Assembly: GCA_017632935.1 (NCBI GenBank)
Contig: JAGBQJ010000029.1
Coordinates: 1 to 39,483 of the forward strand
DNA length: 39,483 nt
Direction of reading: 5' to 3'
From: Bacteroidales bacterium
Lineage (GTDB): Bacteria; Bacteroidota; Bacteroidia; Bacteroidales; F082
The position numbers were made by a program, and so were the translations under genes. Position 1 is the stretch's first letter. The number at the start of each line of letters is the position of its first letter. The notes below the pieces were generated by a model. The model did not search any database. It was not told the DNA's origin and saw only the letters and a program-made list of their open reading frames with translations. Shown piece by piece: positions 33,501 to 39,270 of this stretch.

Positions 33501-35410
33501 ATGTTGGCCAAAGGCTGCGTGATGGTATAGGTGGCTGAAGCCTCTCTATCAGTCCAATTGGCCTTGGTAGCTTTGGCATAGAGTGTGGTGCTTTCGCTCA
33601 CTGTGACAGGGTTCTCATAGGTAGTCCATGCGCCATCACCAAGTTTGTAAGACAGTGTAACTCCAGAGGTTTCGCAACTGATAGTAACTGTTTGTGCGCC
33701 CGTGTAGGGACCACCAACAGGACTGAAGGTGGGTTCCAACGGAGTAAGCACATATTGAGCCTCTGCAGGCTCGCTGGTTTGACTGTCTTTAATAGCAATG
33801 GCTTTGATTGTCATATTGCGGTCAACGGTAATGGCACCCTCGTAAAGCGCACTTGAAGTGGTGGGGGCATCGCCGTTGGTAGTGTAGTGAATGTCAGCTC
33901 CACTTGTAGTGCAGGAAATCTCAACGGATTGGTTGGCATTGTAGGTGCCGGCACTAGGGTTGAAGCTCGGGGGCAGGACAGCACTAGTGCTGGTGTAGGC
34001 GACTGTTGCAGTGTAAATCCTTTTTTGAGCGGAAGCTGTGAAAGTGACTGATTGCTCACCAGTATTACTGCTCCAATCACTTAAAACATAACCGCTAGCG
34101 CAACTGAATGTGATGCCAGTAATAAGAACACCATTGGGCACTGAGAAGGTAAGGGTTCCATCAACGTTGTTATTGTTGTTATTACCATTATAAACACGCA
34201 ATTCCGTAGTAGTTCCGCCGTTGTTCCAAACCCTAGTATTTGTGCCTCCATGAGTAATGTTCATAGTAACTATGCCACTTGTATAATCTGTATTTGGATC
34301 AAGGTCGGTACCTGTGCCTGATGTGGTTGGTTTTTCGATTCCCAATGCAGTCAGACCAGCGTCGGTATTGAAAACGAAAGTGGCGTTCATCACTTGTTCA
34401 AGTTCTACCGTAACGGTTACGGCTTGATCGGGCATAGTGAATGAATTGCCTTCAATTGCGGAACCGTTAACGCTCCAAGTGGCGGCATAGCTTTCGTAGC
34501 CCGAGACAGGCGTGTAAGTCAAATTCACCGTCGTCCCGTAGGCAACTGGGTTTGTGGCGTCCATAGTGTAAGTGCCGTATTGGTCGTTTGCGGGCAAGGT
34601 CACAGTGTTGGTGTTGGGGTTCCACTTGGCATAGAGGGTGGTACTACCCGAAATTACAAAGGAAGTCTCAAGAGGAGCAGGTCCGTACACCGTTCCAGTG
34701 CCTTGCGTATTCATACACCAACCTCCAAAGGAATAATGTGTCTTGGCGAGGTTGCCCGTGTTGCCGAGCACGGTCACTTCGTCGCCGCTTCCGTATTCGT
34801 TGGTGTCCTCAGGTACATCACCTGAAGTGGCATCATTGGCGTTGTAGGTTACGGTATAGGTGTCAGAGCCGCCACCACCAGAAGTGGTATTCGTAATTAC
34901 AATATTGTCAAGGAAAGCTCTCTTGGCTGTGGTTTCCAACTTGACAGTCATTGAGCCAGCATCAGTAATCGTAAAATTTACTGATTTCGATTCGAAATCA
35001 TCACTCATCTTAGCGGTATAGGTTACCGTTTCGTTCTGAGAACCAACTGTCACTTTAATGTTTCCTTCAACAGTAGTCCAGCCTTTTACGTCAAAGTCCA
35101 CTGTTAAAGTACCAGCTTCAACGGTTAAAGATTTTGAAGTAATAGTGCCAGTTTTTGAACTGGCACCAAGCTTAATTGCACCTCCTGCTTTATAAACATT
35201 TGTTCTGCCTGTATTTGGAAAGTTTTCATTTTCATCCGTCCATGGATTACTGCTACCTCCAGTGGTAGTATTATCACCAGAAGTAATGGATGAAAAATCT
35301 TCTGATAACAGTTGGGTTTCAGTTCTTGTTTGTCCCCATCCCGCCAGACTCGGCGTCATGAAGACGAGCAGCGCGAGGGCTGCGATCAATAAAGTAAATT
35401 TCTTTCTCAT
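30554..35410 (-). CDS. Large multidomain secreted protein with T9SS C-terminal sorting domain
   Basis: This 1618-residue protein is predicted to cross the outer membrane by type IX secretion. Domains in order: signal peptide (1-27, ending GWGQ); a jelly-roll-like domain (35-175, LLSEDFSSI); an InlB/Flg_new-type repeat (184-263, FGGWC...LYAKW); two chitobiase-C-terminal-like repeats (480-555, 558-631); an OB-like domain (635-808); and two nearly identical BACON-like repeats (820-928, 936-1048). A long region of unclear fold follows. The last 75 or so residues are the type A sorting domain (LQVVDVMGRVLSSETVSG, GVYMLRLVNNENVRTQKIVVR). A run of six Asn occurs near residues 410-415. No catalytic domain is evident; adhesion or glycan binding is an inference. 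Confidence 0.88.
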   Translation of the reverse strand: MRKKFTLLIAALALLVFMTPSLAGWGQTRTETQLLSEDFSSITSGDNTTTGGSSNPWTDENENFPNTGRTNVYKAGGAIKLGASSKTGTITSKSLTVEAGTLTVDFDVKGWTTVEGNIKVTVGSQNETVTYTAKMSDDFESKSVNFTITDAGSMTVKLETTAKRAFLDNIVITNTTSGGGGSDTYTVTYNANDATSGDVPEDTNEYGSGDEVTVLGNTGNLAKTHYSFGGWCMNTQGTGTVYGPAPLETSFVISGSTTLYAKWNPNTNTVTLPANDQYGTYTMDATNPVAYGTTVNLTYTPVSGYESYAATWSVNGSAIEGNSFTMPDQAVTVTVELEQVMNATFVFNTDAGLTALGIEKPTTSGTGTDLDPNTDYTSGIVTMNITHGGTNTRVWNNGGTTTELRVYNGNNNNNNVDGTLTFSVPNGVLITGITFSCASGYVLSDWSSNTGEQSVTFTASAQKRIYTATVAYTSTSAVLPPSFNPSAGTYNANQSVEISCTTSGADIHYTTNGDAPTTSSALYEGAITVDRNMTIKAIAIKDSQTSEPAEAQYVLTPLEPTFSPVGGPYTGAQTVTISCETSGVTLSYKLGDGAWTTYENPVTVSESTTLYAKATKANWTDREASATYTITQPLANIAALTANTTADDYLVTLSDAVVTYVNGNYAYIQDASGAVLYYKSNHGLTAGKTFNGTATVSYQLRYGNPQITNLSGITPTDGTAPSPTSVAQSAWNYTFTNVIGQYFQITGATITQNDNNNKYYVSLGGQDIQLYKVGTAISSLDLTKTYTITGFPTIYVNGDNTTYELTIFAAPEEETSPNPAITVTPNTISDVPASGDYYNLNVTVANIDNVDVDNFSVDYCNSDGSDITGDKPTIIDDYEFTANTQGEGYILTIGFNANDGAARAAYFEVIYGNSGTNVESNVITVTQEAYVVPVPTITITPEAINNIPVTGEYYNLNVAVANIDNVDVNNFSVDYCNSDGSDITGDKPTMIDEYEFSANTQGEDYILTIGFNANDGAARTAYFIVKYTYDEAKTEVVIPSNVVTASQAGVAVPGSWVLTPLTDLTPADVFVIVGTYTADGSSYAITNNNGTSNATAASVSIENGVLSGTVNEEIQWNMSGDATNGYTFYPVGSATTWLYNTSSAAPCKVGNNENKKYVYDTDYGYLKNVGTSKYIGIYFGNNTTDWRGYVLTNQNEIHNNIAGQTFSFYKKVSDNVSYTKVIDGYITNYDEETNKNGDYYLIASPVCDVNPVDANMISDDMLSGPGFVANNATYDLYYFDQNEDDEWRNYRSEQFSLIPGKGYLYASKTGTTITFEGQPYLGNGIVDIEYSDGADFAGWNLIGNPFPTAATFNGEMAFYKINPDNGRNELIVQTGDRTVEAMEGVFVLGNATTTTVTFTKVANSNPVSPNVINIEVLQAVTNTRGVSNQLVDRAIVRFDNGSTLPKFMLNADNTKIYIPQEGKDMAIVDASNQGEMPVNFKASANGTYTLSVNPENVEMEYLHLIDNMTGADVDLLATPSYSFEARTTDYASRFRLVFSANNGSNENGNETFAYYNGSEWVISNMGDATLQVVDVMGRVLSSETVSGNANVSLNQTPGVYMLRLVNNENVRTQKIVVR
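32267..32953 (-). repeat. Tandem DNA duplication inside the T9SS cargo gene
   Basis: The segments 32627-32953 and 32267-32605 encode the two BACON-like repeats and are still largely identical as DNA, for example GGTTTGTCTCCTGTGATATC at about 32449 and 32787. Low divergence points to recent duplication or ongoing gene conversion. Confidence 0.85.
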
Positions 35411-35423
35411 TTTGTGTTTGAAT

Positions 35424-35497
35424 TTAATTGTTAATTATTTAGTTTGATGAATTATGATTCAAAGATTTAAGATTCAAAGATTTAAAGATTTCAGGAT
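35424..35497. repeat. GATTCAAAGATTTAA repeat upstream of the T9SS cargo gene
   Basis: GATGAATTATGATTCAAAGATT is followed by several GATTCAAAGATTTAA units (35437-35497). The first part recurs at about 35776-35816. I see no clear TAnnTTTG box for the cargo gene in this 87-base gap; the repeat carries only near matches such as AATCTTTG on the minus strand. Confidence 0.8.
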
Positions 35498-35560
35498 TTA
35501 AAAGACATCGGAATGGGACCCGGTGTCAAGCAATAGCAGTGTCAATTCTTTTTCATTTCT
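35498..35560 (-). pseudogene. C-terminal stub of a YafQ-like toxin
   Basis: Directly after, and overlapping, the antitoxin at 35553-35759, the minus strand encodes NEKELTLLLLDTGSHSDVF followed by TAA (35498-35500). This is the typical C-terminus of YafQ-family mRNA interferases, which end in ..L.L..TGSHSDLF. An in-frame stop lies a few codons upstream, so only about 20 codons of toxin remain. The other roughly 70 residues have been deleted up to the antitoxin stop. Confidence 0.75.
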
Positions 35561-35759
35561 CAAGTTGTTCAATCAAGTCCTCAAAACTCTTTGCCTCATA
35601 GACACGGCCTGCGGCCACGTCTTCCAAGGCTTTCTCAAGACCACTCTTGCGGCGCATTTTCACCTTCCAGCCCATCCTTCTCGATAACGTCCGCAAGACG
35701 GTCAAGTCGGCATTGGGCAAAGAGAGGGTCACATTTTCTATAGTTTGTGTTGCTTGCAT
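35553..35759 (-). CDS. Antitoxin-like protein whose toxin is deleted
   Basis: This 68-residue protein has a short N-terminal strand (ENVTLSLPNADLTVLRTLSRRMGW) and an acidic C-terminal helix (YEAKSFEDLIEQLEK) of the kind that wraps around a RelE/YafQ toxin. The gene overlaps the toxin stub that follows. With no toxin left it may be a relic, or it may still act as an anti-addiction antitoxin against related modules. Confidence 0.75.
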   Translation of the reverse strand: MQATQTIENVTLSLPNADLTVLRTLSRRMGWKVKMRRKSGLEKALEDVAAGRVYEAKSFEDLIEQLEK

Positions 35760-35775
35760 CTATTTGTTTTTGTTT

Positions 35776-35865
35776 TTAATTGTTGATTATTTGATGAATT
35801 ATGATTCAAAGATTGACTTCGTCGAATACTACGTATTTCAAGATTCAATATTCAAAGATTTATGA
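35776..35865. repeat. ATGATTCAAAGATT repeat with GACTTCGTCGAATAC insert
   Basis: AATTGTTGATTATTTGATGA and ATGATTCAAAGATT repeat the sequence at 35424-35467. TTGACTTCGTCGAATAC and TTCAAGATTCAATATTCAAAG follow. The TTCGTCGAAT piece also occurs in the heptad element near 19428. Confidence 0.7.
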
Positions 35866-35911
35866 TTTGCAACATTTCAGCTGGGGTCACCACAATGGGC
35901 GATATGAGTCT

Positions 35912-36190
35912 TCATTGGGCAATCGTTTTTTTCCTTTCTTGCCTTGCTTGGCGGATTTCCTCATTAATCTCCTCAAGGGTCAGCTCCGAATTGCCGTTGT
36001 TTTCGCTCTGTTGGCGCATGGCCAAGATTGCCTTCTGCGCGCGGGTTCGCACTTCCTGTCGGGCATAGAAATCAAGCAGAAGTTCCTCGATCTTTTGTTG
36101 AAGCCAAAGCGTCAGGGCTTGGTCGTCAGCAAAGGAGGGCCTTACTTTCTCCACCAAAGTGTCGTTCAGGATTATGTTGTAGCTGCACAT
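35912..36190 (-). CDS. Orphan antitoxin-like protein
   Basis: I start this 92-residue protein at ATG 36190 (MCSYNIILNDTLVEKVRPSF). The N-terminal half resembles that of the antitoxin at 36701-36910: both begin MC, have a short strand, then RP near residue 17, an A..LW.Q motif and a helix, consistent with a ribbon-helix-helix-like dimer domain. The C-terminus SELTLEEINEEIRQARQERK is a common toxin-binding helix. No toxin frame is found downstream before the next repeat, so it is an orphan. It has its own TATATTTG promoter. Confidence 0.75.
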   Translation of the reverse strand: MCSYNIILNDTLVEKVRPSFADDQALTLWLQQKIEELLLDFYARQEVRTRAQKAILAMRQQSENNGNSELTLEEINEEIRQARQERKKTIAQ

Positions 36191-36212
36191 GAGATTTCGT
36201 TTTATTCGGGCG

Positions 36213-36220
36213 CAAATATA
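36213..36220 (-). promoter_or_regulatory. Promoter of the orphan antitoxin, -7 box TATATTTG
   Basis: The complement of 36213-36220 is TATATTTG, 22 bases before the start codon. The T-run of the neighbouring terminator lies directly upstream. Confidence 0.6.
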
Positions 36221-36221
36221 C

Positions 36222-36241
36222 AAAAAAAACGGCTTTCGCCG
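36222..36241 (-). terminator. Short terminator with GAAA loop
   Basis: On the minus strand CGGC-GAAA-GCCG is followed by eight T. It lies about 155 bases beyond the toxin at 36396 and probably ends that toxin-antitoxin transcript. The 4-bp stem is short, so efficiency is uncertain. Confidence 0.6.
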
Positions 36242-36287
36242 CATCATTTGTCCGCAATTTTTAATCTTTTTCTATTTCACTGATTGT

Positions 36288-36402
36288 TTGAAATTTAAGA
36301 TTCAAAGATTTAAGATTCAAAGATTCAAAGATTCAAAGATTTAAGATTCAAAGATTCAAAGATTTAAGATTCAAAGATTCAAAGATTTCAGGATTTCAAG
36401 GA
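36288..36402. repeat. GATTCAAA / GATTTAA repeat array
   Basis: About fourteen irregular units of AAGATTCAAAGATTTAA type run without interruption and end inside the last codons of the toxin at 36396-36704. On the minus strand the array reads TTTGAATCTTAAATCTTTG, close to a chain of -33 and -7 boxes. Confidence 0.9.
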
Positions 36403-36704
36403 TTATTATCGTGCATGTTTTGGGCGTGGCAGGCATCCACGATGGTTATTGTGTCGCCATCGATGGTGTAGGCAAAATACCACTTGTCGGTGTTCGCCAT
36501 GTGGTAGCCTTTCCATCGCGATAGCGTCGGCTCACGCCTCTGTAGTGTCTTTTCAATCTGAAAAATGGAATCATACGCATCATGCACATTCTTTTCCATT
36601 AACTCTTGAGAATAGGTATGTTTGTACTTTTTTGAGACATTGCGGTAAAAGGTCGTTATCTTATTAGCACACCGTCTCTTGATGGAATATTTAGGCTGTT
36701 TCAT
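36396..36704 (-). CDS. ParE/RelE-superfamily toxin (paralogue)
   Basis: This is a 102-residue toxin-like protein closely related to the one at 16534-16830. Shared blocks include TFY(R/K)NV, SRW(K/E)GY, MANTDKWY and DACHAQNMHD. It ends with three extra residues (NNP) that the paralogue lacks. These are encoded where the GATTCAAA array begins. The start overlaps the antitoxin stop by 4 bases (ATGA). Cellular target unknown. Confidence 0.82.
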   Translation of the reverse strand: MKQPKYSIKRRCANKITTFYRNVSKKYKHTYSQELMEKNVHDAYDSIFQIEKTLQRREPTLSRWKGYHMANTDKWYFAYTIDGDTITIVDACHAQNMHDNNP

Positions 36705-36910
36705 GGGAGTGCATATTCTTCTCTTACAGCTTTGAGAGTCATTTCCCGGGCTGTTTCAATATCCATAGTTTCCTCGTCCTCCAACCGCAATTGCTCCAGT
36801 CTCAAGTCTATCAGCTCTTGAGCCCAAAGGCGAATGGCGGCTGTGGTGTCCAACTCAGGACGCAAATCCCGAATGGCAACCTCGTCTATGTCTATGCTTA
36901 CCGTGCACAT
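36701..36910 (-). CDS. Antitoxin of the ParE/RelE-like pair
   Basis: This 69-residue protein begins MCTVSIDIDEVAIRDLRPEL, a short strand and turn that suits a ribbon-helix-helix dimer. LWAQELIDLRLEQLRLEDEE and the toxin-binding end ETAREMTLKAVREEYALP follow. The end matches the C-terminus of the 43-residue antitoxin at 16413. The N-terminus matches the orphan antitoxin at 35912. No TAnnTTTG box was found within 50 bases upstream. Confidence 0.78.
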   Translation of the reverse strand: MCTVSIDIDEVAIRDLRPELDTTAAIRLWAQELIDLRLEQLRLEDEETMDIETAREMTLKAVREEYALP

Positions 36911-36950
36911 CTTTATTTTGTCCTTTCTTTCGTTTTCTATTGTTGTTTGG

Positions 36951-37277
36951 TTATTCAGAGGGTTGGTCGTTCACTTGTTCGGCTTGGGTCTTAGGCTCGC
37001 GGCGGGTATCCCAGAAGGCAACCACCTCTATATGGTCGTCAACAATTCGGTAAACAATTTTATTGTGATGGCGAACAACAACACTTCGGTATGCGGATGG
37101 AAGGTCGGACAAGTAAGGTTCCTTCGGCCCCATTTCAGGGTTGTTGGCAAGAAGCACATTGGTGTGATGCACTTCTTGAAGGAAACTCTGCCTTGCCATC
37201 ACTCCAAACACTTTCCCAATATAGTTGGCAGTTTTGCGGAGTTCCTTTTTCGACTTGTCATTCCATCTTACTCTCAT
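36951..37277 (-). CDS. RelE/ParE-family toxin
   Basis: This 108-residue protein has the ParE-type start MRVRWNDKSKKELRKTANYIG. The conserved later part includes NNPEMGPKEP, AYRSVVVRHHNKIVYRIVDDHIEVVAFWDTRREP. The last segment, with Arg residues on the final strand and the FWDTRR motif, is typical of the family. It overlaps its antitoxin by ATGA. The toxin is complete. Confidence 0.88.
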   Translation of the reverse strand: MRVRWNDKSKKELRKTANYIGKVFGVMARQSFLQEVHHTNVLLANNPEMGPKEPYLSDLPSAYRSVVVRHHNKIVYRIVDDHIEVVAFWDTRREPKTQAEQVNDQPSE

Positions 37278-37537
37278 ACAGCTTCAGAATATTTTAGTTC
37301 TTCGCTTGCAACTTCTTCTTCAAGTTCGCGAAACATGTCTTCGGAGTCTTGCCATTTTCCTTCTGCAAACTGTCTTTCGCCCTCTGCCACCATCTGGTGC
37401 AGCTCCTCAATCGTGTAAGGCTTCATTTCTTCAGTATTCGCTTGTTGGATTAATTGCTCGCCAATCCAACGCTTGTCTTCAGAAGAGAGAAGTCCGTAAA
37501 GAAATTCAAGAAGGCTTGTCAGTGTCGCTTTGCTCAT
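37274..37537 (-). CDS. Antitoxin of the RelE/ParE pair
   Basis: This 87-residue, acidic, mostly helical protein has a first helical segment (about 3-33), then KPYTIEELHQMVAEGERQFAEGK, a common toxin-binding segment in Bacteroidota antitoxins. An acidic tail follows (MFRELEEEVASEELK). It is the first gene of the pair and has a TATATTTG promoter 26 bases upstream. I see no known DNA-binding motif with certainty. Confidence 0.8.
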   Translation of the reverse strand: MSKATLTSLLEFLYGLLSSEDKRWIGEQLIQQANTEEMKPYTIEELHQMVAEGERQFAEGKWQDSEDMFRELEEEVASEELKYSEAV

Positions 37538-37563
37538 CGTATTATCGGTTACATTTTCGGGTG

Positions 37564-37571
37564 CAAATATA
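37564..37571 (-). promoter_or_regulatory. Promoter of the RelE/ParE pair, -7 box TATATTTG
   Basis: The complement of 37564-37571 is TATATTTG, a full match to TAnnTTTG. The surrounding AT-rich stretch ATTATATTAATTATGTATAT is partly palindromic and could be the operator. Confidence 0.6.
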
Positions 37572-37611
37572 CATAATTAATATAATGTTCGCACGAAAAA
37601 AAAGTATTATT

Positions 37612-38055
37612 TTATCCCTGCATCTCGGCATTATCCGGCAGGTGGTCCAAGGGACGAAGTTGGCTGCCTTCGATGCTGAAGCAGTGGGTAGCGGTGCCAT
37701 TGGTAAGGAGCAGATACTTAGGCTTCAAGGCCGAATGGTAGCGCACGGCCTGGTCGAGGACAGCCTCGGTGAGGGCCACCGCGGGGGCCTTGCACTCCAC
37801 CACCATCAGGGGCTGGCCACCCTTGCCGAAGACGACGGCGTCGGCACGCTTGTCCAAGCCGTTCACCTTCAGCGAATACTCCACCGCCACGAGGCCCGCC
37901 GGCACCCTGAGGTGCTCAACGAGGAGATACAACACCTTCTGCCGTACCTCTTCCTCAGGCGTGAGGACGACGAAACGGCGACGCAAAGGATCGAAGACAC
38001 AGGTCTTCCCCTCGCGTTGCTCGGTGCGAAACCATTGTAGGGCGCTGTCGGACAT
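37612..38055 (-). CDS. HsdR N-terminal-type nuclease-fold protein
   Basis: This 147-residue stand-alone protein resembles the N-terminal domain of type I restriction R subunits (HSDR_N_2). The PD-(D/E)xK active site is intact: Asp72 in KRADAVVF, Glu87 and Lys89 in LMVVECKAP, and Gln102 in LDQAVRYHSAL. There is no helicase domain and no hsdM or hsdS nearby. Such single-domain proteins are common in Bacteroidota and have no settled function. It is transcribed alone from a TACTTTTG promoter. Confidence 0.85.
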   Translation of the reverse strand: MSDSALQWFRTEQREGKTCVFDPLRRRFVVLTPEEEVRQKVLYLLVEHLRVPAGLVAVEYSLKVNGLDKRADAVVFGKGGQPLMVVECKAPAVALTEAVLDQAVRYHSALKPKYLLLTNGTATHCFSIEGSQLRPLDHLPDNAEMQG

Positions 38056-38078
38056 GGTGGCTTGTGTTTTTATGACTG

Positions 38079-38086
38079 CAAAAGTA
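38079..38086 (-). promoter_or_regulatory. Promoter of the HsdR_N-type gene, -7 box TACTTTTG
   Basis: The complement of 38079-38086 is TACTTTTG, 23 bases before the start. The -33 region lies at the edge of the heptad array that begins at 38097. Confidence 0.6.
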
Positions 38087-38096
38087 AGAATAATTT

Positions 38097-38355
38097 GGAA
38101 TGCAGAATGCAGAATGTAGAATGCAGAATGAGGAATGTAGAATGCAGAATGTAGAATGCAGAATGAAGAATGTAGAATGCAGAATGCAGAATGCAGAATG
38201 TAGAATGTAGAATGAAGAATGTAGAATGTAGAATGCAGAATGTAGAATGCAGAATGCAGAATGAAGAATGCAGAATGTAGAATGTAGAATGCAGAATGTA
38301 GAATGCAGAATGTAGAATGCAGAATACAGAATGAAGAATGAAGAATGAAGAATGA
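38097..38355. repeat. Heptad array (GAATGCA/GAATGTA/GAATGAA), about 37 units
   Basis: An unbroken array of 7-base units GAATGNA runs for about 259 bases, with C, T or A at the variable place and rare other changes. Single short copies occur at three other places in the window. Because 7 is not a multiple of 3, the frames cycle through the same heptapeptide. The minus strand has no stops, so the long frame there is not a gene. Confidence 0.95.
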
Positions 38356-38403
38356 GGCCCTTCGACCCTTCGACAGGCTCAGGGACCTCAGGGCTCAGGG
38401 ACC
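38356..38403. repeat. CCCTTCGACAGGCTCAGGG repeat with a partial second copy
   Basis: CCCTTCGACCCTTCGACAGGCTCAGGGACC is followed by TCAGGGCTCAGGGACC. It is the same family as 7081-7143 and 12650-12668. Confidence 0.85.
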
Positions 38404-38489
38404 TTTGAATTTTGAATATTGAATTTCGAATTTTGAATATTGAATTTTGAATTTTGAATATTGAATTTTGAATATTGAATATTGAATTA
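38404..38489. repeat. TTGAATTT / TTGAATAT array
   Basis: About ten units of TTTGAAT or ATTGAAT in irregular order. The last copies provide a TTG exactly 20 bases upstream of the -7 box of the next gene. Confidence 0.9.
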
Positions 38490-38505
38490 ATAAATACTAT
38501 TTTTG
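38475..38505 (+). promoter_or_regulatory. Promoter of the lipocalin-like gene, TTG-N20-TATTTTTG
   Basis: The TTG at 38475-38477 belongs to the repeat array. TATTTTTG at 38498-38505 is a full -7 match. The leader would be only a few bases long, because the ATG is at 38510. Confidence 0.65.
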
Positions 38506-38509
38506 CGGT

Positions 38510-38878
38510 ATGAAAAACAGGTTTCTTTTCCTTATGGCTTTCGGCATCGTGCTTGGCGGCTGCAGGCCTGAGCCGGACGCGCTCATCGGCACTTGGACTG
38601 TCGACAAGGTGCATGTGCAGTTCGACGAGAGCCGCAGCACGCCCGAACTGGTGAAGCAGACGGGCGAGATGGAAAAACGGAACACGTTCAGCATCAGCGC
38701 GGATTCTGTTTTGGTTTTCAAAGGCATCGACGAGCAATGGGAAGAACGTGTCAATCTGGTCAACGACAGCGTGTTACGCTGCAGCGGACGAGATTTTGGC
38801 ATCTGGAGCAGGGGACGGATTGTCACGCGGACGGGGTCGCCGCTAGGGGAGGTTATTGTTATTTATAAGAAGGAATAA
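38510..38878 (+). CDS. Small lipocalin-like lipoprotein
   Basis: This 122-residue protein has a lipoprotein signal MKNRFLFLMAFGIVLGGC (lipobox LGGC, Cys18). A beta-rich domain starting LIGTWTVDKVHVQFDES follows. The GTW motif and alternating strands suit the Bacteroidota lipocalin-like families. No ligand can be predicted. The promoter begins in the TTGAAT array, and a CAATGACGC-family repeat follows the stop directly. Confidence 0.78.
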   Translation: MKNRFLFLMAFGIVLGGCRPEPDALIGTWTVDKVHVQFDESRSTPELVKQTGEMEKRNTFSISADSVLVFKGIDEQWEERVNLVNDSVLRCSGRDFGIWSRGRIVTRTGSPLGEVIVIYKKE

Positions 38879-38917
38879 CCCCCGTCATTGCGAGGAGGAA
38901 CGACGAAGCAATCCAGA
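38879..38917. repeat. CGTCATTGCGAGGAGGAACGAC repeat, single copy
   Basis: CCCCCGTCATTGCGAGG, then ACGACGAAGCAATCCAG. It is the inverse of the units at 39271-39470 and begins at the stop of the lipoprotein gene. Confidence 0.85.
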
Positions 38918-38940
38918 GAGACAACACAAAGAGAAAACAC

Positions 38941-38948
38941 TACTTTTG
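38941..38948 (+). promoter_or_regulatory. Promoter of the GIY-YIG gene, -7 box TACTTTTG
   Basis: TACTTTTG matches TAnnTTTG and lies 22 bases before the ATG. Confidence 0.6.
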
Positions 38949-38970
38949 TCAGCAGGAAAGATTAAATAGC

Positions 38971-39267
38971 ATGGAAAAGAAGGCCTACGTATACATATTG
39001 TTCAACCGCAGAAACGGAACATTATATACGGGTGTAACATCGGATATAGTACGTCGTATCTATGAGCATAAAACGGGGCTCCATCCTAAGAGTTTTACGG
39101 CAAAGTATGGCGTCGATAAGTTGGGATATTATGAAGAATACGTCTCAATCAAGGAAGCCATCGAAAGGGAAAAACAGATCAAAGGCGGTTCAAGAGCCGC
39201 TAAGCTTGCTTTGATTGAAGGAATGAATCCTAATTGGGAGGATTTGTTCGATTTATTGATAGTCTAA
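38971..39267 (+). CDS. GIY-YIG domain protein (UPF0213/YhbQ type)
   Basis: This 98-residue single-domain protein has YVYIL (6-10) and LYTGVT (18-23) as the two GIY-YIG halves. The active-site arginine is in IVRRIYEHKTG (about 26-36). The glutamate helix EAIEREKQIKGG is near residue 63-74, followed by the family end NPNWEDLFDLL. These small proteins are often annotated as putative endonucleases and multiply in Bacteroidota genomes; their biological job is not settled. An array of repeats starts four bases after the stop. Confidence 0.9.
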   Translation: MEKKAYVYILFNRRNGTLYTGVTSDIVRRIYEHKTGLHPKSFTAKYGVDKLGYYEEYVSIKEAIEREKQIKGGSRAAKLALIEGMNPNWEDLFDLLIV

Positions 39268-39270
39268 TGT

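Noticed and set aside
35861-35911. Toxin gene after the orphan antitoxin at 35912
   Set aside because: Only a 12-codon frame (MKTHIAHCGDPS) overlaps the stop, and I cannot match it or the other frames to a toxin end.
37955-38737. Minus-strand frame of 260 codons with ILHSAFC-like heptapeptide repeats
   Set aside because: It is the translation of the stop-free heptad DNA array joined to antisense of the lipocalin gene; it is not a repeat protein gene.
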